From Sediminivirga luteola (GTDB taxonomy: Bacteria; Actinomycetota; Actinomycetes; Actinomycetales; Brevibacteriaceae), in the NCBI RefSeq assembly GCF_014639315.1, contig NZ_BMFY01000005.1, forward strand, positions 62,001 to 126,000: DNA of 64,000 bases. The letters run 5' to 3'. A program made the translations under genes and the position numbers. A model generated the notes under the pieces. That model saw only the letters and a program-made list of their open reading frames with translations, was not told the DNA's origin and did no database searches. Positions 7,057-16,134 of this stretch are shown piece after piece; position 1 is the stretch's first letter; each line of letters opens with the position of its first letter.

Positions 7057-8409
7057 ATGTCCCAGCCGTCGCCCCAGCACACCATGCACATGGTCAACAG
7101 CTACGTGCCCGGAAGCGGCGCAGACCTCGGCCCGGAGGAAACGGCGCTGCTGGAACGCCGCGAGCGCGTGCTCGGCGCCCCGTACCGTCTGTTCTACCAG
7201 CGCCCCGTCCATCTGGTGCGCGGCGAGGGAACCGTGCTCTACGGCGCCGATGGCACCGAGTACCTGGACGCCTACAACAACGTCCCGGTCGTGGGCCACT
7301 CCAATCCGCGGGTGCGGGCCGCCGTCGACGCCCAGCTGGGCCGCCTCAACACTCACACCCGGTACCTCACCGAGGAGGTCGTCTCCTACGCCGAGCGGCT
7401 CACCGCGCTCTTCCCGGCTGGCCTGGACCAGGCGATCTTCGCCTGCACCGGGAGCGAAGCGATCGACCTCGCCCTGCGCATCGCCGCGCACGCCACCGGG
7501 CGCAGCGGCATCCTGGTCACGCGTCACGCCTACCACGGCACCACTCGCGCCGCCGCGGAGATCTCACCCAGCCTCGGCCCGAACAACCCGGTGCCCGGGA
7601 ACGTCGCCCTCATCGACGCGCCGGACGCCCTGAAGGACGACCCGGCCGACGCGCAGGACGCTTTCGCCGACCGGATCGAGGACGCCATCGAGCAGTTGCG
7701 CAGCCGCGGCCACGAGCCCGCGGCCCTGGTGGTGGACTCCATCATGTCCAGCGACGGACTCCGGCCGGCCCCGTCGGCGCACCTGAGCCGCGCGGCGGAG
7801 ACCATCCGTGCCCACGGCGGCCTCTACATCGCCGATGAGGTCCAGCCGGGATTCGGCCGCACCGGCGACTGGTGGGGCTTCGAGGCTTACGGGCTGCGCC
7901 CCGATCTGGCGGTGCTGGGCAAGCCGATGGGCAATGGACTGCCGATCTCCGCGGTCATCGGCGGCCCGGATCTGTTCGAGCCCTTCGGCCGTCAGGTGCG
8001 CTACTTCAACACCTTCGGCGGCAATCCGGTCAGCATCGCCGCGGCCACGGCCGTGCTGGACGAATTGGAGGACCGCGCGCTCCCGGCCCATGCGGACCGT
8101 CTGGGCGGCTGGCTGCGCGACGAGCTGCAGCGGCAGACGGCCGCCGATGACGGGGTCGCCCAGGTGCGCGGCGCCGGCCTGTTCCTCGCCGTGGAGCTGG
8201 TGACGGCGGCGAGCCGGAGCGGGGGCGCTCCCGATGCCGGCCGGGCGGCGCGGGCGGTGAACCACCTGCGGGAGAACCGGATCCTGATCAGCGCCTCCGG
8301 CGCGCACGGCAACGTCCTGAAGATCCGGCCACCGCTCGTGCTCGGCGAATCACAGGCCGAGCGGCTCGCCGAGGGCGTCGCGGAGGCGTTGCGGGCGACC
8401 CGCCGCTGA
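7057..8409 (+). CDS. Class-III aminotransferase-fold PLP enzyme, probable phospho-lyase
   Basis: A fold-type I PLP enzyme (450 aa). The PLP-binding Lys289 is in VLGKPMGNGLP, the cofactor Asp in IADEVQPGFGRTG, and the phosphate-holding segment is CTGSEAIDLALR. The sequence pattern (YNNVPVVGHSNPRV, HAYHG) resembles the AGXT2L1/AGXT2L2 branch, which are ethanolamine-phosphate and phosphohydroxylysine phospho-lyases rather than transaminases. The divergent APH-type kinase strengthens that reading, since it would supply the phosphorylated substrate. GAGGA 8-9 nt before the ATG at 7057 fixes the start over the GTG at 7024. An ordinary omega-aminotransferase remains possible. Confidence 0.85.
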   Translation: MSQPSPQHTMHMVNSYVPGSGADLGPEETALLERRERVLGAPYRLFYQRPVHLVRGEGTVLYGADGTEYLDAYNNVPVVGHSNPRVRAAVDAQLGRLNTHTRYLTEEVVSYAERLTALFPAGLDQAIFACTGSEAIDLALRIAAHATGRSGILVTRHAYHGTTRAAAEISPSLGPNNPVPGNVALIDAPDALKDDPADAQDAFADRIEDAIEQLRSRGHEPAALVVDSIMSSDGLRPAPSAHLSRAAETIRAHGGLYIADEVQPGFGRTGDWWGFEAYGLRPDLAVLGKPMGNGLPISAVIGGPDLFEPFGRQVRYFNTFGGNPVSIAAATAVLDELEDRALPAHADRLGGWLRDELQRQTAADDGVAQVRGAGLFLAVELVTAASRSGGAPDAGRAARAVNHLRENRILISASGAHGNVLKIRPPLVLGESQAERLAEGVAEALRATRR

Positions 8410-8578
8410 AGGCGGCGAGGCGGCATCGGCGGTATGCGCCACGAAAACCGCCCGCCGTGAACGGCCCAACGTTACGATTCGGATCAATTCCTGCGTTATC
8501 GCCTCCATCCTGACGACATCCGCCCGCGGGCTTCCTAGACTCGGGTACGCAAGTTCTCCCGTCTCCTCAAGGACAGTG

Positions 8579-10255
8579 TTGGCAGACCACCGGCTCATCC
8601 TGCACGCCGTCGTCAAGGACGACGGCTCTCTGTCGTATGAGCACGACGGGCAGACGCGCCTCGCTGCGACGGTCGCCGACGGCATCCAGGCCATGCGCGC
8701 CCTGGCCCAGGCCGAGGGCGTGGAGGTCGAGGCGATCCTCGCCCAGACCGGCCGCCAGCCCCAGCACATCGTCCTCAAGCCCGGCGGGCAGCTGCGCAGC
8801 ATCAGCGAGCGCCCGCCCGCGGCCAGCGCCGGCAGCGCCGGCAGCACGGGCGAGAACGCGGCCGGGAACCCCGAGCGCGGCACCGGCGTCCTGGCACCGC
8901 CCGCCGCCCCGGCACGGACCGGGGAGGACCCGCAGTCCGGAGACTCCCCCGATGGCGGGGACGCCGGGGCGGAGGATCAGTCCCAGCGGGGCCCGGTCGT
9001 CGGTGGCCCCTACTCCGGTCCTGCCCGCGGCGTGCCGGTCTCCCGCCGGGCGCAGAAGGAAGCGCGGAAGGAAGCACAGCGCGAGGCGCAGCGCCAGGGG
9101 CAGCAGGACGGACAGCCGCGCCGCGGCAAGAGACTGCTGATCCTGCTGGCCGCCATCAGCGCCACCATCGTCGCGGTGGCCGGCGCCTCGCTGCTGCTTC
9201 CCGGCGGGCTGGCGGAGGACTCCCTGGTGAGCGTGAGTGGCTCCGGCCAGGCCTCGGCGCAGAACCAGCTCTCCTACCAGGACAGCCCCACAGCCGTGCC
9301 CGGATACGCCGACGATGTGCAGTGGACCGTGCCGGTGGACGGGCAGGCGCTGACCACCGCCACCGCCCAGGGGCTCCTGGTGGTGGAGGAGGACAGCCTG
9401 CGGGTGCACGATATCGCCACCGGCGCCGAGCGGTTCGAGACGGATCTCGACGGCAGCGTGGACTACGTGGTGGAGACCACGGTCCAGGGCCGGCATGCCC
9501 TGCTGTGGCGCATCGGCGACCGTGCCTACGCCCTGCCGGAGGGCAGCACCGAGCCGGTCGCGTACACGCTGCCCGCCGGAGCGCGGCTGTCATCGGCCGG
9601 CAGTTCCGTCCTGGTCCGGGACGGCGAGGATCTGTACGCGTTCGGCCTGAGCGGGCTGGTGGACATCGCGGCACCGGACGAAGACCTCACCCCGATGGCC
9701 CTGGAGGGCAGCAGGCTGGTCTCGGCCCGGTTCGAGGGTCCGCTCGTCATCACCGACTACTCCGGCAGGGAGATCGCCTCCGTGGACCTGGAGCGGCCCT
9801 CCGAGGAGATGCATCTGATCCGCTGGGTCTCCGCCGGGCACGGCCTCGTCATCACGATCTGGGGCGAGGAGGGCGCCACTGTCAGCAGCGGGCACCGGGT
9901 CGAGCTGGTCACCCACTCGATCAGCGACGGCAGCATCCTGTCCACCACCTCCACCACGACCGACAGCATCGGCGAGGCGGACTGGGTGCGCGGGCAGGGA
10001 TACGAGCTGGCGTACATCGGGCCCTATCTGTACAGCATGCGCTCGGGGCTGCTGGTGCTCGACGGCTCCGCGCAGCAGCTGGACTTCCAGCTCCCGGTCG
10101 GGCAATTCGCCCCCGCCGAATCGCCGGAGGGCCGGGTCCTGGTGCAGGGCACCACCGCCTACCGCACGGACGTCCAGGTCCTGGCTGCGCTGGAGGGCAC
10201 GGCGATCGTGCGCAGCACACCCACCCTGGTCGAGGCCCACCCGCTCGAACCATGA
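8579..10255 (+). CDS. Single-pass membrane protein with extracellular PQQ-type beta-propeller
   Basis: An unrecognised protein of about 558 aa. Residues 1-75 form a small folded domain (MADHRLILHAVVKDDGSL, ending in PQHIVLKPGGQLR). Residues ~80-180 are Pro/Gly/Ala-rich with a basic end. One transmembrane helix lies at ~183-206 (LLILLAAISATIVAVAGASL). The outside part has repeated short beta-strand units with Trp and Gly (VQWTVPVDGQALTTATAQG, LRVHDIATGAERFETDLDG) typical of PQQ-like/outer-membrane-type beta-propellers. An AAGGA site is 5 nt before the TTG at 8579 (GTG at 8576 is the alternative); a -10 TAGACT lies at 8536-8541. Function unknown. The neighbouring stalk protein suggests a cell-envelope role. 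Confidence 0.7.
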   Translation: MADHRLILHAVVKDDGSLSYEHDGQTRLAATVADGIQAMRALAQAEGVEVEAILAQTGRQPQHIVLKPGGQLRSISERPPAASAGSAGSTGENAAGNPERGTGVLAPPAAPARTGEDPQSGDSPDGGDAGAEDQSQRGPVVGGPYSGPARGVPVSRRAQKEARKEAQREAQRQGQQDGQPRRGKRLLILLAAISATIVAVAGASLLLPGGLAEDSLVSVSGSGQASAQNQLSYQDSPTAVPGYADDVQWTVPVDGQALTTATAQGLLVVEEDSLRVHDIATGAERFETDLDGSVDYVVETTVQGRHALLWRIGDRAYALPEGSTEPVAYTLPAGARLSSAGSSVLVRDGEDLYAFGLSGLVDIAAPDEDLTPMALEGSRLVSARFEGPLVITDYSGREIASVDLERPSEEMHLIRWVSAGHGLVITIWGEEGATVSSGHRVELVTHSISDGSILSTTSTTTDSIGEADWVRGQGYELAYIGPYLYSMRSGLLVLDGSAQQLDFQLPVGQFAPAESPEGRVLVQGTTAYRTDVQVLAALEGTAIVRSTPTLVEAHPLEP

Positions 10256-10370
10256 GGACGGGCCGGCAGGTGACGGACGTGACGCTTCCGGCACCAGCCG
10301 AATACCAGTCCAGCCCCGTACGTCCACCTATAGTTGGCACTAGCGTCCGGACCGCCGCCGATTGGGAACC

Positions 10371-11459
10371 ATGCACCACTACGCCAGAGCACTGAGCAGC
10401 TCGGGCGCGACGATGCTCGCGCTTGTGCTGGCTGCGGTCCTTGCCCTGGCCGGGCGAGCCTACGGGCAGGACGAGGGATTCCTGAGCCAGCAGCCGGCAT
10501 ACAGCGACAGCGCGCAGGAGGCTTCCCCGGACGACGGCATCGCCGCCGAGCCGGCCCCGCCGGAATCCGCAGACGAGGGCGGCGTGCCCGGCGGCGATGA
10601 CGCGGTGGCGCCCGCGGACCCCTCCGCGCCGGACCAGGACGAGCTGGCGCCCGCACCGTCGTCGCCCGATGAGGGCGCGGACGAGCCCGAACAGGACGAG
10701 GAACTGACGCCGGGCACTCCGCCCGAGCCGAGCCCCTCGGTCACGGAGGGCGAACCGGAGCCCACGGCGGACCCGTCCGAAGAGACGAGCGAAACGCCCG
10801 GCGGGGAACCGACGGAAACGCCCACCGAGCCGGCAGAACCGACGGAACCGGCTGAACCGACGGAACCGACGGAGCCGACTGAGCCGACCTTCCCGACCGT
10901 GGAGCCGACTGAGCCCACTGGGCCGACCGAGCAGACGGAGCCGACCGGCCCCCCGCCGACGACCGTTCCCACCGGGCCGACCACGCCATCGCCGGACCCG
11001 ACGGATCCGCCGGACCCGACGGCCACCACGGACCCGGAACCGAGTCCCGAGCCAGTGCCCACCGAGACCTCCCCGGGCGGCGTGCCCACGCAGACGCCAC
11101 CTGAGCCGTCCGAGCCGACGGGCCCGGGCGAGGGTGAGACCGGCGCCCCCGACGAGAATCTGGTGCGCCCGCCCGCGGGCCCGCCCACCTGGGACTTCCC
11201 CCGCCAGCTTCCGCCGGAGCGTGACTACTCCGATCCGGTACCCACCAGCCCCTATGCGCCGGGCGGCGCCGCCTCGGCGGGGCCGGGAGAGCCCGGGACG
11301 ACGAGCCCGGAGGCTGAAGGCGCTCCGGAGGCGCAGGCCACGGGCGGGCTCGGCGCGCACACCTGGCTGTGGCTGCTCCTGGGGGGCGTGGCCGTGATCT
11401 GCGCGGGACTCATCCTCTGGCTGGTCCGCGGCGGCGTGTTCGGCGGCCGGCAGAGCTAG
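10371..11459 (+). CDS. Pro/Thr/Glu-rich cell-surface stalk protein with C-terminal membrane anchor
   Basis: A 362-residue protein of unknown function. An N-terminal signal segment (LALVLAAVLALAGRAYG) is followed by an acidic, disordered region. At residues ~140-260 comes a mucin-like run of EPTEP/TEPT and PTGPT units. A short folded-looking part (WDFPRQLPPERDYSDP) and a C-terminal transmembrane helix (~325-348) with a short basic tail end it. No LPXTG sorting motif was seen. It resembles a wall-spanning stalk. The ATG at 10371 lacks a clear ribosome site (a TTG at 10362 is in frame). A TATAGT -10-like box lies about 40 bp upstream, so the start is uncertain. Confidence 0.7.
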   Translation: MHHYARALSSSGATMLALVLAAVLALAGRAYGQDEGFLSQQPAYSDSAQEASPDDGIAAEPAPPESADEGGVPGGDDAVAPADPSAPDQDELAPAPSSPDEGADEPEQDEELTPGTPPEPSPSVTEGEPEPTADPSEETSETPGGEPTETPTEPAEPTEPAEPTEPTEPTEPTFPTVEPTEPTGPTEQTEPTGPPPTTVPTGPTTPSPDPTDPPDPTATTDPEPSPEPVPTETSPGGVPTQTPPEPSEPTGPGEGETGAPDENLVRPPAGPPTWDFPRQLPPERDYSDPVPTSPYAPGGAASAGPGEPGTTSPEAEGAPEAQATGGLGAHTWLWLLLGGVAVICAGLILWLVRGGVFGGRQS

Positions 11460-11511
11460 CCATACCGACCTGACAGATTGGTCCATCGGGTGACGGGAAC
11501 TGCACGACTAG

Positions 11512-11585
11512 CCCGGGGCTGCGAGTCAGGCACCCGGCGAGATGCGGTCCCGGCGGGACGCGACCGCATCCCGGGGCTGCGAGTC
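11512..11585. terminator. Bidirectional terminator-like hairpin within a 16-bp direct repeat
   Basis: In the convergent gap 11460-11599, GATGCGGTC (11541-11549) pairs perfectly with GACCGCATC (11562-11570) around a 12-nt loop. It is flanked by two exact copies of CCCGGGGCTGCGAGTC at 11512-11527 and 11570-11585. There is no T-run, as is common in high-GC actinobacteria, so it would be a stem-only terminator or mRNA end for both converging genes. Confidence 0.5.
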
Positions 11586-11599
11586 GGGACGGTGCGCGG

Positions 11600-12424
11600 T
11601 CAGTTGTGGGTGTCGGCGGCGGTCGGCGCGAACGCCCGCTGGCCGGGGCAGGCGGCGAGCACCTCGGACAGGGTGCTCTTCTCCCCGGCGGTCACCCATA
11701 GGCGGTGATGCTGTTTGACGCTGATCTGCCGCGCCGCATAGGTGCAGTGATAGCTCTGCCACAGCGGCAGCCAGGCCTGCGCGTCCTTGCCTGCCTTCTC
11801 GCGGTAGGCGGCGCGGGAGGTGGCCTGCAGGTTCAGCGGATCCCGGGCCAGTGCTTCACGCTGTTCCGGGCGGAGTTCCTGCGCTCCGGTCATCCAGGCC
11901 TGCCGCAGCGAGACGATTCGGTCGATGGCGATGGGCGCCGGTTCATCGGGGTCGTCCGCGTAGCCGATGACCTCGCCGGTATAGGGGTCGTAGAGGTCGC
12001 CACCGGTCACCCGGCAGCGGTCGGCCTCGTCCGTGCGCGGGTCGGTCAGATCGCGCAGCAGGATCCGGTGCCGTGTGCCGCAGCCGGGACCGCCGGCCTC
12101 GTCCTCGCCGAAAGCCGCCGGCTCGTAGCCGGCGTCGTCTTCCGCCGGCAGCACCGGAAGGGAGTCCAGCACGTCCAGCGCCCGCTCGCCGGAATACGGC
12201 GAGCCCGGGACCAGATAGCCGGAGTCGTCCGTCTCCGCGGCGGGATCCTCGGGATCCGCTCCGGCGGGCACCGGCACCGGATCGGCTTCGGCCGCCTGCT
12301 CGGGTTCGGCCGGGTCCAGGTACCCCGGCGTCGCGGGAATCGCGCTGGCCGTGCAGCCCGAGAGCAGCACCAGCAGCGCCGAGACGCCGGAGAGCGCCAT
12401 GACGGTGCGAGCTGTTCGGGGCAT
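11600..12424 (-). CDS. Secreted HNH/DUF1524-type lipoprotein with degenerate active site
   Basis: A 274-residue lipoprotein with lipobox LLSG-C (Cys24), an acidic Pro-rich linker, and a C-terminal DUF1524-like domain from about residue 115 (CGTRHRILLRDLTD, GGDLYDPYTGEVI, DPLNLQATS, AWLPLWQSYHCTYAARQISVK). Active relatives of this secreted HNH family carry IDHVV and an NxxKGD motif. Here these read IDRIVS and YREKAGKD, so the metal/catalytic His and Asn are replaced. The fold and Cys pattern are kept. It is probably not a nuclease and may bind nucleic acid or wall polymer. The ATG at 12424 has AGGAA 8-9 nt upstream; the in-frame extension to 12511 has none. Confidence 0.78.
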   Translation of the reverse strand: MPRTARTVMALSGVSALLVLLSGCTASAIPATPGYLDPAEPEQAAEADPVPVPAGADPEDPAAETDDSGYLVPGSPYSGERALDVLDSLPVLPAEDDAGYEPAAFGEDEAGGPGCGTRHRILLRDLTDPRTDEADRCRVTGGDLYDPYTGEVIGYADDPDEPAPIAIDRIVSLRQAWMTGAQELRPEQREALARDPLNLQATSRAAYREKAGKDAQAWLPLWQSYHCTYAARQISVKQHHRLWVTAGEKSTLSEVLAACPGQRAFAPTAADTHN

Positions 12425-12635
12425 GACGCGCTTTCCTGGATCGCGGCCGGGTGGTATCGAGGCACCCGGATACGGCAGCGGGCGGCTTGAAGCCGCCCGG
12501 ACGGGCGCCACGCCAAGTGTAGCGACCGGGGAGCCGTACCGCAGCTTCCCGGCGTCCCGGTGCCGGGAAACCGCGAAAACCGTGGCCGCGGGAACGAAGT
12601 CGCGACGGGAAGGGATGGGAACGGGAACAGCCCCG

Positions 12636-12641
12636 TAGACT
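12636..12641 (+). promoter_or_regulatory. -10 hexamer of leaderless cyclophilin transcript
   Basis: TAGACT, then exactly 7 nt to the ATG at 12649, with no Shine-Dalgarno sequence in between. This is the geometry of actinobacterial leaderless promoters, where transcription starts at the A of ATG. Confidence 0.6.
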
Positions 12642-12648
12642 TGCGGAC

Positions 12649-13329
12649 ATGACGCGAGCCACTCTTCCCGTGCTGTCCGCCGCGCTCCTCCTGGCCCTGA
12701 CCGGGTGCGCCGGCGGCGGCGATGAGACCCCCGAACCCGCAGCCTCGGCGCCAGCGCAGCAGGACGCCGCTCAGGAACCCGGCGGCTGCGGCTACGAGGA
12801 GGCGCCCGGTGGCGTCCGCGAGGTGGAGATGCCTCCGGAAGAGCCTGAGGTCGCCGGCGCCGTGGACGCGGTCATCGCCACCGACCGCGGAGAGATCGGC
12901 CTGACGCTGGACGCCGATGGCGCGCCCTGCACCGTCGGCTCCTTCGCCCATCTGGCCGGCAGCGGCTATTTCGACGACACCGAGTGCCACCGCCTCACCA
13001 CCGAGGGCATTTTCGTCCTGCAGTGCGGCGACCCCTCCGCCACCGGAACCGGCGGGCCGGGCTACCGCTTCGCGGACGAGCTCACCGGCCAGGAGATCTA
13101 CGACGCAGGCACTCTCGCCATGGCGAACGCCGGCCCGGACACGAACGGCTCCCAGTTCTTCCTTGTCTACGAGGACGCGCCCCTGCCGCCGGACTACACG
13201 GTGTTCGGGCAGATCGACGAGGCCGGGCTCCAGGTGCTCCGCACCATCGCCGAAGCCGGCACCGAGGACGGCGGCGCCGACGGCCGTCCCAGCGGCGGCG
13301 TCGTGATCGAGGGCGTCTCGATCGGCTGA
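12649..13329 (+). CDS. Cyclophilin-type peptidyl-prolyl isomerase lipoprotein
   Basis: A 226-residue lipoprotein, signal ending in the lipobox LTG-C (Cys20). After an acidic linker, a compact cyclophilin domain starts near residue 70 (VIATDRGEIGLTLDADGAP). It shows VGSFAHLAGSGYFDDTECHRL, GGPGYRFADE, TLAMANAGPDTNGSQFFL and YTVFGQI. The active-site Arg of the usual FHRV segment appears as CHRL, the GSQFF segment is intact, and the tryptophan that binds cyclosporin in human CypA is not evident. It probably catalyses proline isomerisation of exported proteins outside the membrane. Translation is likely leaderless from the TAGACT box 7 nt upstream. Confidence 0.9.
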   Translation: MTRATLPVLSAALLLALTGCAGGGDETPEPAASAPAQQDAAQEPGGCGYEEAPGGVREVEMPPEEPEVAGAVDAVIATDRGEIGLTLDADGAPCTVGSFAHLAGSGYFDDTECHRLTTEGIFVLQCGDPSATGTGGPGYRFADELTGQEIYDAGTLAMANAGPDTNGSQFFLVYEDAPLPPDYTVFGQIDEAGLQVLRTIAEAGTEDGGADGRPSGGVVIEGVSIG

Positions 13330-13462
13330 GCGGCGCCGTGGCATCAGCACCTCTGTGCCACGCAGATGCCGGCCCCGGTGATGCGCCGGGCCGGTGTGGC
13401 GCAGCCCGCGGGCTCTGGCGCATATCCTTGGACAAAGATGCCTGTACAAGGGAGTTCGGGAC

Positions 13463-14281
13463 GTGACCACACCCCATCTGGATCAGATCTGGGAACGCAC
13501 CGTGACGGGCCTCAAGGCCCAGGCGGGAGCGCCGATGGTGTTCGGCGGCCCGGTGCGCGCCGGCGGCCTAGAGCTGCGCTACTTCTCCGGCGCGCGCACC
13601 TCCGCCCTGCGTGATCTGAACGTCGCCCGCGGTGCGGGCCTGGGCGGCAAGGTCTGGCGCGAGCGCCGTCCCGCGGAGGTGGACGAGTACAGCGCGGCCA
13701 CCAGCATCACCCACCACTATGACGAGCCCGTCGGCCGTGAGGGCCTGCGTGCCATCGTGGCGGTCCCCGTGCTCCAGGGCGGCCAGGTCCGCGGCGTGCT
13801 CTATGCCGGCAGCCGGGAGGCAGGCGCCTGCGGCGACCGGCTGCGCAGCCTCACCTGGGGTATGGCGCGCAGGCTGTCGGCGGATCTGGCGACCGAGGCG
13901 GAGATCGAACGGCGGCTGGCCGCCCGGGTGGCGGAGTCGGCGGCCCTGCGCGAGCGGATCCGCCGTATCCACGCGGAGCTTCGCGTCCTGAAGGGCGAGG
14001 CGAAGGATCCCGCACTGCGCCGGAAGCTCGCGGCCCTGGCGGAAGACGTCACGGGCGGCGCCCGCCCGGCTCAGCGGCACGAGCAGACCGCGCTCAGCCC
14101 CCGGGAACGGGACATCCTGGCCCTCGTCGCGGAGGGGTTGAGCTACCGCTACGTCGGGGAGCGTCTCGGCCTGGCGCAGCAGACGGTCAAGTCCTATATG
14201 CGGGACATCATCGCCCGGCTGGGCGTGCATTCCCGGCACGAAGCCGTGGTGGAGGCCCGACGGCAGGGCATCCTCCCCTGA
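13463..14281 (+). CDS. GAF-like sensor with LuxR-type DNA-binding domain
   Basis: A 272-residue transcriptional regulator. Residues ~10-150 look like a GAF-type ligand domain (GLGGKVWRERRPAEVDEYSAA, LRAIVAVPVLQGGQVRGVLYAGSR). A helical linker (RIRRIHAELRVLKGEAKD) leads to a C-terminal LuxR helix-turn-helix (LSPRERDILALVAEGLSYRYVGERLGLAQQTVKSYMRDI). The GTG at 13463 follows GGGAG with a 9-nt gap; upstream in-frame codons to 13394 lack support. It ends 102 bp before an acyl-CoA synthetase gene on the same strand and is the likely local regulator of it, perhaps sensing an acyl substrate; that ligand is an inference. Confidence 0.83.
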   Translation: MTTPHLDQIWERTVTGLKAQAGAPMVFGGPVRAGGLELRYFSGARTSALRDLNVARGAGLGGKVWRERRPAEVDEYSAATSITHHYDEPVGREGLRAIVAVPVLQGGQVRGVLYAGSREAGACGDRLRSLTWGMARRLSADLATEAEIERRLAARVAESAALRERIRRIHAELRVLKGEAKDPALRRKLAALAEDVTGGARPAQRHEQTALSPRERDILALVAEGLSYRYVGERLGLAQQTVKSYMRDIIARLGVHSRHEAVVEARRQGILP

Positions 14282-14383
14282 GCGGACGCCATGCAGCAGC
14301 CGGACGATCCCCATGCGGGGGTGCAGCCGGGTGGAGCGGACAGGGAGACTCGAAGTCACCAGCGAGCGACACGAGGAAGTGGA

Positions 14384-16081
14384 ATGACGAGCACTCAGAA
14401 TCTCCGCGCGGCACGGGACCGGCTCCTGTCGCTGCGCACCGACTACGCGGCAGCCGTCGAGGGCTTCGACTGGCCGGACGTGGGACCGAACTTCAACTTC
14501 GCGCATGACTGGTTCGACCCGATGGCCAGGGGGAACGACGCGCCCGGGCTGGTGGTGATGGGCGCCGAGGGCTCCCGCGAGGCCTACAGCTTCGACGACC
14601 TGGCCCGCCGCTCCGACCAGGTCGCCCGGTTCCTGGCTGATCTGGGCGTCGGCCGCGGCGACAGCGTCGTGATCATGCTCGGCAATCAGGTCGAGCTGTG
14701 GGAGTCCATGCTCGCGGTGATCAAGCTCGGTGCGGTCCTGGTGCCCACCACGACCGCGGCCGGTCCCGCCGAACTGCGCGACCGCCTGGCTCGCGCGGAG
14801 GCCAAGGCGGTCATCGCCGGGGCCGCCGACGCTGCCAAGTTCGACGAGGTCCCCGGTGAGTACCTGCGGATCGGACTGGCCGCAGACCAGCCGCTGCCGC
14901 ACGGCTGGCACGACTACGCCGGGTCGCGCGGGCAGCTGCCGGAACCGGTGGAGCACCCCGGCAACGCCACCGGCGATCCGCTCCTGTTCTACTTCACCTC
15001 CGGGACCACGAGCCGGCCCAAACTGGTCGAGCACACGCATTACAGTTACCCGGTCGGGCATCTGAGCACCATGTACTGGCTCGGATTGCAGCCCGGTGAC
15101 GTCCACCTGAACATCTCCAGCCCCGGCTGGGCCAAGCACGCCTGGTCCAATTTCTTCGCGCCGTTCCTGGCCGGCGCCACGGTGCTGGTCCTGGGCTACA
15201 GCCGCTTCGACCCCGCCATGCTGCTGCAGACCCTGCGGCGCGAGCGGGTCACCAGCCTGTGCGCTCCGCCCACCGTGTGGCGGATGCTGATCAACACCGA
15301 CTTGAGCGAGGGATCCGGTGAGCTGCGCGAGGCCATCAGCGCAGGGGAGCCGCTCAACCCGGAGGTCATCGCCCAGGTGGAGAAGGCCTGGGGCCTGACG
15401 ATCCGCGACGGATTCGGGCAGACCGAGATGAGCGCCGCCATCGGGAACACGCCCGGGCAGCCCGTGCTGCCGGGGTCGATGGGACGGCCCCTTCCCGGGA
15501 TGCCGGTGCTGCTGGTCGACCCGCTTACGGGCAAGCGGATCGAAGGTGAGGGCGAAGGCGAGATCTGCCTGGACCTGGAGGCGGGCGCACGGAGCGTGAT
15601 GACCGGCTATCGCGGCGATCCCGAGCGCACCGCCGAGACGATGGAGGAGGGCGTCTTCCATACCGGCGATGTCGCCCGCCGGGACGCGGACGGCGCCATC
15701 ACCTACATCGGCCGCACCGACGACGTGTTCAAGGCCTCGGACTACAAGGTGTCCCCGTTCGAACTGGAATCGGTGCTGATCGAGCATCCCGCCGTCGCCG
15801 AGGCCGCCGTCGTCCCCGCCCCGGACCCGGTGCGGCTGGCGGTGCCCAAGGCATACGTCTCGCTGGTGGCCGGGCATGACGCCGATGCCGGCACCGCCCG
15901 GGACATCCTGCTCTTCGCCCGGGAGAACCTGCCGCCGTACCTGCGCATCCGCCGGCTGGAGTTCGCTGAGCTGCCCAAGACCATCTCCGGGAAGATCCGG
16001 CGGGTGGAGCTGCGGCAGCGCGAGGACGAGGCGGCCGATCACCGGCCGCCGGGGGAGTACCGGCTCGACGATTTCGTCTGA
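14384..16081 (+). CDS. AMP-dependent acyl-CoA synthetase
   Basis: An adenylate-forming ligase (565 aa) that activates a carboxylic acid with ATP and then loads CoA. The P-loop is FTSGTTSRPK, the adenine site is DGFGQTE, the hinge region is YIGRTDDVFKASDYKVSPFELE, and the catalytic C-terminal lysine is in PKTISGKIRR, often a target of reversible acetylation. Overall pattern and length fit the medium-chain/acetyl-CoA synthetase branch, so a short or medium fatty acid is likely, but the exact acid cannot be read. The start ATG at 14384 has GAGGAAG 5-6 nt upstream; an extension to 14291 was rejected. Confidence 0.9.
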   Translation: MTSTQNLRAARDRLLSLRTDYAAAVEGFDWPDVGPNFNFAHDWFDPMARGNDAPGLVVMGAEGSREAYSFDDLARRSDQVARFLADLGVGRGDSVVIMLGNQVELWESMLAVIKLGAVLVPTTTAAGPAELRDRLARAEAKAVIAGAADAAKFDEVPGEYLRIGLAADQPLPHGWHDYAGSRGQLPEPVEHPGNATGDPLLFYFTSGTTSRPKLVEHTHYSYPVGHLSTMYWLGLQPGDVHLNISSPGWAKHAWSNFFAPFLAGATVLVLGYSRFDPAMLLQTLRRERVTSLCAPPTVWRMLINTDLSEGSGELREAISAGEPLNPEVIAQVEKAWGLTIRDGFGQTEMSAAIGNTPGQPVLPGSMGRPLPGMPVLLVDPLTGKRIEGEGEGEICLDLEAGARSVMTGYRGDPERTAETMEEGVFHTGDVARRDADGAITYIGRTDDVFKASDYKVSPFELESVLIEHPAVAEAAVVPAPDPVRLAVPKAYVSLVAGHDADAGTARDILLFARENLPPYLRIRRLEFAELPKTISGKIRRVELRQREDEAADHRPPGEYRLDDFV

Positions 16082-16134
16082 CCGGACCTGGCCGCCGGAA
16101 CCTGCGCCGCGCGGGTCGTCGGAACCTGCCGGCT

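Noticed and set aside
13568-16042. An 824-codon minus-strand frame across the LuxR and acyl-CoA synthetase genes
   Set aside because: Antisense shadow; both plus-strand proteins have complete family motifs.
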